A stretch of 33,804 nt of DNA from Silene noctiflora. Its lineage: Eukaryota > Streptophyta > Magnoliopsida > Caryophyllales > Caryophyllaceae. Where the stretch lies: NCBI GenBank assembly GCA_009801015.1, contig VHZZ01000002.1:1314780-1348583 (forward strand), in the 5' to 3' direction. The notes beneath the pieces are model-generated. The model searched no databases, had not been told where the DNA came from, and saw nothing but the letters and a program-made list of their open reading frames with translations. A program made the position numbers and the translations under genes. Each line of letters opens with the position of its first letter. Within the stretch, counting starts at the first letter, position 1. This document shows positions 1-11,001 of this stretch, in pieces.

Positions 1-8
1 CTGTCTGT

Positions 9-84
9 CTGTCTTTACATACTCTGTATCACCATTTTCATATCTACTTACTGTCTTTACATACTCTGTATCACCATTTTCATA
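9..84. repeat. 42-bp direct duplication upstream of the ABCB start
   Basis: A 34-base block starting CTGTCTTTACATACTCTGTA at 9 recurs identically at 51, giving a 42-bp period with an 8-base spacer after the first copy. A short (CTGT)n run opens the window just before it. It sits 60-140 bases before the ABCB start codon, so it probably lies in the promoter or 5' leader. No function can be read from it. Confidence 0.85.
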
Positions 85-145
85 ACCCAAGCTTACGCTA
101 TTTGATTGTAGAGTTTAAGTCTTTATTTCTAGACTGGGTTAAGAT

Positions 146-3100
146 ATGGCCCATCAGGAGAGTGTGGCTACCACCTCATCGTCCAAGGAGGAGGACGCCG
201 CTATCAACAAAGTCCCATTCTACAAGCTTTTTTCCTTTGCTGATTCTACTGACAAGGCTTTGATGATTATCGGCTCTCTTGGTGCTCTTGCAAATGGTGT
301 CGCTATGCCTTTGATGGCTATCATTGTCGGTGATGTTGTAGATGCTTTTGGAATGAATCAAACCACCAACCATGTTATTCACGTCGTTTCCCAGGTTCCT
401 TTCTCTCTTCTTTTTACTCCTTCATTTTCATATTTCAAATACTTGTACGCTTCTGCCCATGCTTAATGTGTCCTTAGCTTCCTCATTTACTATTAAGGAA
501 ACAATATTAACAATGAGATATACAAGATTACAAGAATAACAATAATATTACAAACAATAAACAAGATTATCTCGCAGGTTTCCCTCAAATTTGTCTACTT
601 GGCCATCGGAGTAGCCATCGCTGCTTTTCTTCGTAAGTATCTGAATACCATTCTATCACAAGATGTTGCCTTTTACGCATACACATACACTCTTAGTCGG
701 TTGATTGATTAATACAAGCATTTTTGTTGCCAGAGGTTGCTTGTTGGATGGTCACAGGAGAAAGGCAAGCCGCTAGAATAAGGAACCTGTATCTCAAAAC
801 TATCTTACGACAAGATGTTGCCTTTTTTGACAAGGAAACCAACACCGGAGAAGTTGTCGGAAGAATGTCTGGTGACACTGTACTCATTCAAGATGCAATG
901 GGGGAGAAGGTCATATTATTTCTTCCTTGCGGAATCCCATTTCCTGTACACATTTTTACAAGTTAAAGACCTCATTTTAAATTTCTTGTTTTCAGGTTGG
1001 AAAGTTTTTGCAGCTCATGTCAACATTTGTTGGGGGTTTTATAATTGCATTCATCAAAGGGTGGCTTCTCACCCTTGTCATGCTCTCCTCCATACCCCTA
1101 CTCGCAGCATCTGGTGCTGCAATGACAATCATAGTATCAAGGATGGCATCCAAGGGGCAAACTGCTTACGCAAAGGCCGCAATTGTTGTGGAGCAGACTA
1201 TTGGTTCAATCAGAACTGTAAGCTAAGAGAACCAGCTTGCATATACATATACGTACATATATAGTATCAAGGATGGCATCCAGGGGGGAAAACTCCTCAA
1301 ATTTTGATTGTTGTGCTCACTTGTGCAATTAAGCGCAATTAATGATTTATTTTTTTCTTGAAATTTACTTAAATAGTAAAAAAAAAAAACAACTTATTTG
1401 GGGATTGCACCTAAGGGAAATGTTTGGGGGCACTTTCCTACTTTCGCAAGTATAGTTGTGTTCTTTTTTATTAATGTAGTGAGCTTGAACCTTGTCATCT
1501 TTCCGTTCAGGTGGCATCCTTTACCGGAGAGAAGCGGGCTATTGCAAATTATAATAAGTCCATCATCAGTGCTTATAAGTCAGGTGTCCATGAAGGCCTG
1601 GCTGCTGGGACTGGGTTGGGTGCGCTTTTTCTTGTCGTCTTTGGCAGCTATTCATTAGCCATATGGTTTGGCTCAAAGATGATTCTCGAAAGGAATTATA
1701 CGGGGGGTACTGTTATCAATGTCATTATTGCTGTCTTGACTGGTTCCACGTAAGAGAATTATTTCAGCTATGTTGTCAATTCAATTATACAATACTTTCG
1801 CAAGTATTGTATCTTTACATATGTTTGGAGAGTAATAATTAATGTTAACTGGTGTAGGTCATTGGGGCAAGCATCTCCTTGTATGAGTGCATTTGCTGCA
1901 GGTCAAGCAGCAGCCTATAAGATGTTCGAGACAATAAATAGAATACCAGAAATTGATCCGTATGACCCAAGTGGAAAAGTTTTGGATGATATTCGCGGTG
2001 ATATTGAGTTAAGAGATGTTCACTTTAGCTATCCAGCCAGACCTGATGAGCGTATTTTCAATGGATTTTCTCTTTCCATCGCGAGTGGCACAACTGCTGC
2101 TTTGGTTGGACAGAGTGGAAGTGGGAAATCAACAGTGATCAGCCTTATAGAGAGATTCTACGATCCACATGCTGGACAGGTTCTAATTGATGGAATTAAT
2201 CTCAAAGAATTTCAGCTAAAATGGATCAGACAAAAGATTGGCCTGGTGAGTCAAGAGCCTGTCTTGTTTGCTTCCTCGATTAAAGAAAATATTGCATATG
2301 GGAAGGATGGTGCCACAGATGAAGAGATAAGAGTTGCAGCTGAGCTTGCAAATGCTGCCAAGTTTATTGATAAGTTGCCTCAGGTTTGAACTGTTTACCC
2401 GTGATTTTATCATTACCAAACACATGTAGTTCCCCTCTTGTCAGTCTTCTTATTCGAGATCTCTGGCATTTTTTGTAGGGTTTGGATACTTTAGTGGGTG
2501 AGCATGGTACTCAACTTTCTGGAGGACAGAAACAAAGAGTTGCTATAGCGAGAGCCATTTTGAAAGATCCGCGAATTTTACTTTTGGACGAGGCTACAAG
2601 TGCACTTGATGCAGAATCGGAGAGAATTGTGCAGGAAGCACTAGATCGTATCATGGTAAACCGGACTACTGTTATTGTTGCGCATCGCCTGAGTACCGTC
2701 AGAAGTGCTGATATGATTGCAGTCATTCATCAAGGAAAGTTAGTTGAGAAAGGTAATCTTGGGATTTCAAAATCATGAAAACTAGATCAAATCTAGAGAT
2801 GTACTAATTCATTGTGGATCTTCAGGGGTTGAACGTATCTTAAATGTTCAAATGATTTGCCTAACTTTTTTCAAAGATAATAGTAATTCATTTCTTTTTG
2901 TTCCAAAATCAGGTTCGCACTCTGAACTACTAAAGGATCCCGAAGGAGCATATTCTCAGCTTATACGTCTTCAGGAAATGAGAAAAGAAACTGAGCAAGC
3001 TGATGACTCTAAAGAGATTTTAAGACAGTCTAGTCAGAAAGGATTATCTTTACGATCTATGAGCCATGAATCTTCTGGCAGGGTGCACAGTAGCCGTCAC

Positions 3101-5725
3101 TCCTTCTCCGTGATATTTGGGGTTGCTATGGATCCTCCAGAGAGTACGTTGCCAGAAACTGAGGGATCCAATATTCCTCTTTCAGAAGATCAGCCAGAAG
3201 TTTCAATTTGGCGTCTTGCCTCTCTAAACAAGCCTGAAATACCAGCAATGCTTCTTGGATCTCTCTCTGCCATTGCTAATGGGGTCATCTTCCCAATATT
3301 TAGCATTCTTCTTTCCAGTGTGATCAAAATGTTTTATGAGCCACCCCACCAGCTGAGAAAGGACTCACGGTTCTGGGCCCTAATGTTTCTAGTCCTCGGT
3401 TTGGCATCACTAGTGACAAATCCAGCTCGAGCCTACTTCTTTGCCGTGGCTGGTTGTAAGTTAATACAACGGATCAGATCCATGTGCTTTGAGAAAGCAA
3501 TTCATATGGAGGTTAGCTGGTTTGATGTACCAGAGAATTCTAGCGGTGCAATCGGTGCAAGGTTGTCCACTGATGCGGCCTCTGTACGTGCACTGGTCGG
3601 AGACGCACTTGGTTTGCTTGTTCAGAATCTTGCAACTGCAATTGCTGGTCTATTGATTGCTTTCATTGCCAACTGGATTTTGGCGTTCATTATTCTTGCA
3701 TTGATACCCTTGATAGGGCTTAATGGATATCTCCAAATAAAGTTCATGAAAGGCTTCAGTGCGGATGCGAAGGTTCTTTCTTTCTCCTCCCTAACAAATT
3801 ACTACTTTATCTTTGTCATGCGTGCACTGTTGTCATTCTGGCACGTACTCAACTGAATGGTGTAAAATGCTTAATACGGAGTATAACAATTTCAAAGTAC
3901 TACTCCTAAGAAGTTGCACTCTGTAAAGATTATTTTTTCATTTCCTTGTGTGAGAAGGGATTGGAGAATGTGTTCACTACCCATAGCATCATTAATAATC
4001 CCCAAGAAACTCTCATAGAGTGACACACTGTTCTATCCCACAAAGCCTCACTTAATCCTATTCCAAAGACGTGAGAGTCGATGTGACACTGTTGTATTAA
4101 GCCTATTGGAGCTTCGAGGAATCGTGTAGCTGAAATAATGATATTGATGACATTATAATCTTAAGCTTTCCATGTGTGCGTAGGACTAGGAGTAGAAGGG
4201 GATGACCCTTTATAGAGAATAACTCGTGAATCTTTTTCTTTTTCAATTGCAGAAGAAGTATGAAGAAGCAAGCCAAGTTGCTAACGATGCAGTTGGGAGC
4301 ATAAGAACAATTGCTTCCTTCTGTGCTGAAGAAAAGGTAATGCAACTTTACGAAGGGAAATGTCAAGCTCCTATAGCAGCTGGTATAAAGCAAGGATTGA
4401 TAAGTGGAGTAGGTTTTGGGTTGTCCTTTGCCCTGCTCTTTTTTGTCTATGCCATCAGTTTCTATGCAGGTGCCCAGCTTGTTGGCCATGGAAAAACAAC
4501 CTTTGATAAGGTTTTTCGTGTAAGTTGTTGTTCCCTTGACATTTTATTTCTTCGCCATTTCAGTTTTTCTTAGCTTTGCAAACCATCATTTTATTTTTTG
4601 CAGGTATTCTTTGCATTAACCATGGCAGCAATAGGAATATCACAATCAAGCTCGCTTGCACCAGATAGCGGGAAAGCAAAGGGTGCTGCTGCTTCTGTAT
4701 TCTCAATTCTGGATCGTAAGTCTAAGATAGACCCTAGTGATGAATCTGGTGTGACCTTAGATGATGTCAAGGGTGAAATTGAGCTTCATCGAGTGAGCTT
4801 TACATATCCCACTAGACCTGATATGCAGATTTTCCGAGATCTATGCTTGACTATTCATGCTGGCAAGGTAAATTCTAACTCTAGATATTCTTAGTTTTTG
4901 CTTTTTGTTGCCAGAAAGTTTTGTTATGTGGCAGAAAATGATTTTATGTTTGGTTTTGGGGTACATGTTATTTAACTTATCAGACAGTGGCTCTTGTCGG
5001 AGAGAGTGGTAGCGGAAAGTCAACTGTAATCTCCCTGTTGCAAAGGTTTTATGATCCGGATTCTGGCAGTATTACCCTAGATGGGGCTGAGATTCAAAAA
5101 TTTCAGTTAAAGTGGCTGAGGCAACAAATGGGGCTTGTAAGCCAAGAGCCTGTTTTGTTTAATGACACTATACGTGCCAACATTGCTTACGGTAAAGGAG
5201 GCGATGCCACTGAGTCTGAAATTGTAGCAGCTGCAGAGTTGGCAAATGCTCACAAATTTATCAGCAGCTTGCAACAGGTAGTGTCTAGATCTCTTTCAAA
5301 GTAGAACAGACTAGCAAACATTCAATTTAGCTTACAGGCGGACAGATGTTATAACTGTTGTTTGATTTCAGGGGTATGACACAGTCGTAGGAGAGCGAGG
5401 AGTTCAATTGTCTGGAGGTCAAAAGCAAAGGGTAGCTATTGCCCGTGCAATAGTAAAGAATCCGAGAATACTTCTGCTGGATGAAGCTACTAGTGCCCTT
5501 GATGCTGAATCTGAAAAAGTTGTGCAGGATGCACTAGATCGAGTCATGGTAAATCGGACTACTGTTGTTGTGGCTCATCGGTTATCGACCATTAAGAATG
5601 CGGATGTGATTGCAGTAGTGAAAAATGGGGTTATTGCGGAAAAAGGGAAGCATGATAGTCTACTTCGAATCAAAGATGGAGTGTACGCATCATTGGTTGC
5701 GCTTCACATGAGTTCTTCCAACTAA
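146..5725 (+). CDS. ABC transporter B family (MDR/P-glycoprotein-type full transporter), 12 exons
   Basis: This is a plant ABCB full transporter, an ATP-driven membrane exporter/importer usually at the plasma membrane; close relatives (ABCB4/ABCB11 group) move auxin and other compounds, but the substrate here cannot be inferred. Exons: 146-394, 578-632, 734-909, 996-1217, 1511-1749, 1858-2383, 2479-2752, 2913-3772, 4253-4519, 4604-4867, 4984-5277, 5372-5725. The frame holds across all junctions and gives about 1259 aa, close to the usual ~1280. The order is TMD1-NBD1-linker-TMD2-NBD2. NBD1 has Walker [10 protein letters not shown] (about 398-406), LSGGQ (502-506) and Walker B ILLLDEAT (Asp526-Glu527). 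NBD2 has GESGSGKST (about 1050-1058), LSGGQ (1155-1159) and LLLDEAT (Asp1179-Glu1180). All key residues are present, so it looks functional. The start is the first ATG in frame with the conserved N-terminal part. Exon 9 begins at a CAGAAG tandem acceptor, and the two residues there are KK where relatives usually have hydrophobic residues. Confidence 0.93.
1131..1293 (+). repeat. exon-4 fragment copied into intron 4 of the ABCB gene
   Basis: Exon sequence at 1131-1163, starting ATAGTATCAAGGATGGCATC, recurs at 1261-1293 inside the next intron with only a few changes near its 3' end. The copies are 130 bp apart and in direct orientation. The intronic copy cannot act as coding sequence. Confidence 0.85.
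1787..1812. repeat. perfect 11-bp hairpin in ABCB intron 5
   Basis: Arms at 1787-1797 and 1802-1812 are exact reverse complements around the loop TCGC. The central 15 bases TACTTTCGCAAGTAT (1793-1807) also occur exactly at 1439-1453 in intron 4, where the shorter 6-bp stem is kept. Confidence 0.85.
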
Positions 5726-6543
5726 CATGGCGGCACTTATTATAAATTGCAAAATTTTGATTCTTTTTAGTGATTATTAGGAGAGTTATGTATATGAATG
5801 AAATTGATGAAATAATAGGTACTGAGTAAGCAATGCTATCTCTTAATTGTAGTTTTTATCTCTTGTTACAAAACTAGAAAGCAGAGTCTTCCCATCTACG
5901 GAGTATTAAACTATTATATTATACACATTATTATTTAGGCTAAGATATGAATCATTAATGATCATGAGCCCTTAATAAGTTGAAATAGATAGGCCTTTGC
6001 CTTCTTGGTAGCAGTCAGTGCCAGTCACTATCAAAGATTTTGTACATTTTGTGAGTTAACAATATGATAACAAGTTTAGAACTCATATGCTGAGTCTAAA
6101 CTGATTAATTTAAGGCTAATACTTCTTATCTTATATGAGATGTTAATACTTAATAGCGTAAAACAAGTGCCTTATTAAAGTATAAAGGTAGTGAATCTTA
6201 ATGGAACCACTCAAAAAGAAATAAAAAAGCCTTGAAACATATCCGACTAGTTTTTGTGATAAAAAGTCAATAAAAAAATTGACCTAAAAATAATCTTGAT
6301 CGAATACGACATACCAAACAAAATTGTGAAAAGCGAAAACAACCTTTGTATAATTGAATTAAAAATTATACTCTTCCTTATTCCAATTTTATTATTGTTT
6401 AATTTTGTGTTAAAATTTGTAGCCAAAATAATATAGTCCCAACTCCCAACTGAGGTTGATAGAAAGGGTATTTATGTATGAGTGAGTATCCGACTAGAGT
6501 GGAAATTGAAATCAAAAGAGTAGAGACTAGAGAGTGATCAGTG
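5726..6543. other. spacer between ABCB and plastid-protein genes
   Basis: AT-rich sequence between two co-directional genes. It must hold the ABCB 3' UTR and the next gene's promoter, but I see no clear poly(A) signal or TATA box that I would defend. One TACTCCGTA-type motif (reverse form TACGGAGTA) lies at 5897-5905. No coding sequence is apparent. Confidence 0.6.
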
Positions 6544-9500
6544 ATGGCGAAAGTAGAATTAAGGTGGATAACGGGGTCCTTAGGGTTAGGGTTAGGGTTA
6601 GGGTTAGGGGTATCCTGCAACTCCAAATTATCACTTGTCCCTCACTTTCGTCCTCCTCCTTCAACCCAAACCCCCAATCGATGGCGCCTCATTTCCCGAA
6701 ACACAAAGACACGTGCATTTGGGAAGAAGAAAGATGCTGCTGCTGAGGATACAAAACAAGAAGAAGAAATAATCGAAGATGAAGAAGAAGAAGAAGAAGA
6801 GTTGCCTTGGATACAAGAGAAGGCGTTGGATTTGGTTGAGTTTAGTGGTTCAGTCACCCAAGCTATTCCCGGACCTAGAGTTGGTAACACCTCTTTCCCA
6901 TGGTTTCTTGCTCTTCCTTTGGCCTACTTGGGATTCACTTTCGTCTTGGCTCTTGTTAAAACTTTCAACAAATTCACATCTCCTAAAACCCACCGCCGCC
7001 GCCTCGTATGTTACTTGTTCTTTCTTAGTTTTCCCTTAAATACTTCCCTACTCCCTACTACTGTCTCTTCATTTCCTACTTTCAATTTGCAGGTCAGTAA
7101 AAATGTCGACCTTATCAAATCAATTGATGAATTGTTCACTAATCACAGAGACCATGTACAACCACCCCTTTTGAATGACCTCGTTAACAAGGTAACTTCT
7201 CTTCTCTATATTATTACTTTATTACTATTTACTTTACTATACTATACTCTCTGCTCCATCTTTGTCTTTTTCATCTTCCAGACAGGTTTTAGCATTGAGG
7301 ATATTCTGCGCAAGTACATTCGTTATGCTTTGAATGAGAAACCATTCAACCCCGATACCGTTGCTGACTTGATTCAACTACGCAAAGCATCTATGTTAAC
7401 TGATTCCCAAGTTGCTCTCATTTTGAATGATATCTCCAGGCGAATTGTCAAAGACAAAGGTACTTTTTCGAACCTAAATCTGCCTCTCTTATTGTTAAAC
7501 TTATTGTTGTAGCTGCCCATCACTTTACTTATCAGTTATCTGCCTCTCTGGGGTTGACATACCCCTTACATTTGCTGCTGTTAGAACCTAAATCTGTTTA
7601 ATCCCTCAACACAATTGCAATTGACTGGCTTCCCAATAAAATTATTGTTCTCCAGGATCCCTTCCATCCCATACATTTTGTCTCTATTTGACTATACTTC
7701 ATTTTTAAGAAATAGTGATGAATATAAGTAAGTCATTCAAAAACTTCTTTGTGATATTAACACAAGGGTATTCCTGCCTACATCCAACCCACTCCTCTTA
7801 CCCCGCTATTGACAAGAGCCTTTTATGGCACTTCGTAAGGGCTGGCCAGAATTCGGTTTAGACCAGACCAGACCAGACTAAATGAAGATCGAATATATTT
7901 AGGTCTAGTACTCAGTCCATACCTTTGATTTAGGTCCGGACCAACGAACCTGATTTTCGTTTTCTATAATTTGAAATTTTATGATGTAATCGTACATTTT
8001 ACCTTTAGATAACTTTTAAACGTAACTTTGTTGGTTAATAAAGTTATTAGCTCTGTTATTTATAAAATATGAGCTAATGTTATTTTAATTTTAATTATTA
8101 CAAAATAAGTATTGAAAAAAGCCAATTTTTGGTCTATATCGGTCTACAATTGGGTTTGCTCTGGTCGAAGATCGACCGCTTCAGATCTGGTCTTCAGTCC
8201 ACCAAAATTATTTTTTCGGTCTTCAGTCTGGTCCAGTCTTGGATTGATGCTCACCAAGAGCCATACAGAAAGTTCACTGTTTTTGCTACTAAATATAGAA
8301 CGGGAGCAATATTTTTTTTTGATAGTTGTAAAAGGAAATAAGGACTATATAATTGTGACGAAGGGAGTATCTTGTAGTCCACTCTAGTGAAAAGTTAAAA
8401 TCACCTAAGGTAATTTCAACCTTGTTTTATTTTTCTTTGTTGAGTAACTCTAGGGTAAGGTGGTCTTATCGCATGAGACCTTTATTTACATTACTTTTGA
8501 ATTGAGTAACATTTTCGTTACATTCGATATTGGGTTCCTTTTAAGGGGTCTCATACAATTAGACTGCCTTATAGAGTTATAGTAGAATTTTTTGCTTCTG
8601 AGATTGTGTAACTATCAATTGATGCAATTTTCATGACAGGGCGAAATGAAGTATAATGATTCACTCACTAAACTGATTTTTTGCGTCATGCATGAATGCA
8701 TGTCTCCCCTTTTGTCTTAATATGACGCGACATTGTCAGAGCACCATGTAAGTGGGCAATGTGTTCTCTTAGTATTCTGACTGCATCTAGTTCCTCTCAG
8801 GTCCTGTTGTCATGAATGCATCAGGCTACTCTGAAAAGGGTTTCAAGAGAAAGCTTGCTGTGCAGGCTCTTTTTGGAAAAGTTTTCTATCTATCTGAGGT
8901 ACTCACTCCTCCACGTTAAAGTTTTATTTGCAATTACCCAGCAATTAAATTTTTGGCAAAAGCTTGTCCAGGTTGTATGACCCAAGCAATACTGTCCAAC
9001 ATTAGGTTGGGTAACAAAACTGACAGGTGTTTGTGGTGTGTGCTATCCATGAGCTTTTTGGTGTTTGAGGCGAGTTTTGGTTGGACCTTCCGACTTAAGA
9101 CTCACTGCGGCTTATTTTGATCACCCCTTCATTGGGCTTCTTAAGAAGAAAATTGTCAGCAGGAAGAAGCATCTTATGTCTCAAAATGGTTTTGATTTTT
9201 TTTTTTTTTTTTTGTTGACAATTAAATGGTTTTGAATTTTAATGCATATAATTTAAAGGTTTCTTTTATAACTATCCCTAATATAGCCTTTTTTTAGTTT
9301 TTACTACCTTTCTATTTAAAAAATAAAATAAAAAAATGCTCCCACCATACCTGATGCGGATTAGAAAACACTACCAAATGGCAATCTGAGCAAATGAAAT
9401 ACATTCAGCCGTTTATTTTGAATCTTCATCTCAAGTCAGATTTCTCTCCCTATTTACCCCTCCCCCCATTCTTATATCATCGGACACTAGTAAAGGCATT

Positions 9501-11001
9501 AATATGCACATTCTCTCTCCTCCATTAATCTATCCCTTCTTTTTCTCCTCCATTGTTAATTGCAACTTTGAAATAAAAGATGTAAATATGTAATGTTACC
9601 TGATAGACAAGTAATTGTTAAACTAAGCATGCTAATAATTTGAACTTTGACTAGCGTAGTACTAAGAAATAGGTGATGGTTCTGACCCGGATTCGCTTGG
9701 TACCCTATGAATCGCGAATCGTTAAAAGCGAATTCTGTAATGTTGCTTACTGAAAATACATATGACACACATTCTATAAGAGCAAATCGCAAATCGGTAA
9801 GGACGTATTCATAGCGAATTTGTTAACCATGGTTCTGACTTCTGAGATGTGAGTAGTGGAATGTGTGGATCTAATTTCAGATCCTTTTTTATAGAAAGCA
9901 GTGGGAATACAAATACATGAATCCCTTTTTGTTTACATAATTCTTCCTTTTAAGGTATATTTGGGAAGAGAATTTTTGGACAATGTTCACTATTTCTCAC
10001 TTCTAGACCTGGAGGCCATAGATAGCCACAATGTTTTTTGTGGATGATAAACTGCCCATTCTTGTATATCTTTAATAAGGAAATGGATATTATTTCAATG
10101 CACGTTATGATAATGAACTATATTCTATACTCCGTATAATGTATGTTGAAGAAAAATCTCATTCTGATGTTGCCTTCGGCACTTCTTGAAATCTATTTTA
10201 CTGACTTGGCAACAAATGTCGAAATGGACCACAATGTCGGCTATTAATAAATATGTTCCATGATTTCGCCTAATATGATATGTCTTCTGCTAGAATGGCA
10301 GGAGTGTAGAACGTGTGATAGACGTCTACAGTGAGTCGCGAAATACGATAGATCTAAATCTGGTCGGACTAGAAGTCTGGAACAACATGATTTTCGAAAA
10401 TGAATCAGTTTACACAATTATAACCAACTAGAGGCTTCAAGACCTTAAACAGGACCAACGGGTCTTAAATGGAGATCTTATGATACCTCCTTGTATATTA
10501 GATTGTTTTTTTGTGTGTTGTATGGGTTTCCGCTTAAGTTGGTTTCGCTTGCTTGTTATCTTTACCTGATGTTGCAAGGATGGTAATCCCAAAAGGATTC
10601 ATGAAGAGACCTAGCACCCACACCTCAAGCTCCCAACCCTGTGTTTTTAGGAGCTGTGAAAGCAGCATCCTATGCTTATGTTCCATTCGTGGACAGCTTT
10701 TAAAATGTCAATTAATATCTGTGGTTTCTGGAACAGCTGCCTGATTTTTGTTCAAGGGACAGCTCTTTGATTGTGAAGGAAATATTCGGGGTTACTGAGT
10801 GAGTCAACTAATCTGAATTTGTAGCTCATTTATTTGGCTGTTTCTCGTATGATTTCACCTGCTTATTTTCTTGGTTCTGATTTTTGTAGTGAAGACGCGG
10901 ACGAGCTAAGAATACAGACCCTCTCTGATGCTGGAGATATGGAATCCCTTGAGAAGATGGTTGAAGGTGGGTCTGATTCAGGAGATAATGGCGAGAGCTG
11001 A
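6544..11001 (+). CDS. conserved plant protein, probably plastid membrane, function not recognised; 6 exons
   Basis: Exons: 6544-7005, 7093-7191, 7282-7459, 8801-8898, 10737-10798, 10890-11001; the frame is kept at every junction and the product is about 336 aa. I do not recognise a named family. The N-terminus is rich in basic, Ser/Thr and Pro residues, like a chloroplast transit peptide, and contains (Leu-Gly)5 at residues 13-22. A long acidic run (EEEIIEDEEEEEEE, about residues 73-87) follows, then PWIQEKALDL and one likely membrane segment (about 118-138). The soluble C-terminal half is well ordered, with segments such as ILRKYIRYALNEKPFNPDTV and GYSEKGFKRKLAVQALFGKV, and ends in a Ser/Gly/Asp tail. 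The high regularity of this half suggests a conserved gene. Start: the ATG at 6544 is the first one in frame. Introns 3 (1.3 kb) and 4 (1.8 kb) are unusually long because of transposon-like insertions. Confidence 0.85.
6580..6609 (+). repeat. five TTAGGG units inside the coding exon
   Basis: Five perfect tandem TTAGGG hexamers start 36 bases after the A of the start codon and are read in frame as Leu-Gly five times. The typical plant telomere repeat is TTTAGGG, so this is the six-base form. Four or more GGG runs on the coding strand could form a G-quadruplex in DNA or mRNA. Confidence 0.97.
7813..8262. mobile_element. possible hAT-like non-autonomous element in intron 3
   Basis: The 8-base direct repeat CAAGAGCC (7813-7820 and 8255-8262) flanks about 434 bp that contains repeated GGTCTAGACC-like words and a GACCA pentamer run (GACCAGACCAGACCAGAC near 7861). 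Part of the left end (GGGCTGGCCAGAATTCGG) and the right end resemble degenerate hAT ends. The terminal inverted repeats are poor, so the call rests mainly on the 8-bp repeat. Confidence 0.4.
9676..9839. mobile_element. small Mutator-type MITE in intron 4
   Basis: An exact 11-base direct repeat ATGGTTCTGAC (9676-9686 and 9829-9839) flanks 142 bp. The inner ends are imperfect inverted repeats: GGATTCGCT near the left end and AGCGAATTT near the right end, each followed inward by ATGAAT. Further GCGAATC words recur inside. A duplication of 9-11 bp fits Mutator-like elements. It lies deep in a spliced intron and should be harmless. Confidence 0.55.

Noticed and set aside
6580-6609. TTAGGG array as a chromosome end or telomere-associated site
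   Set aside because: Only five units, inside a coding exon with conserved sequence on both sides. It is not a telomere.
6642-6890. Minus-strand 82-codon Ser-rich frame
   Set aside because: It is the antisense of the acidic Glu run in the plastid-protein gene.
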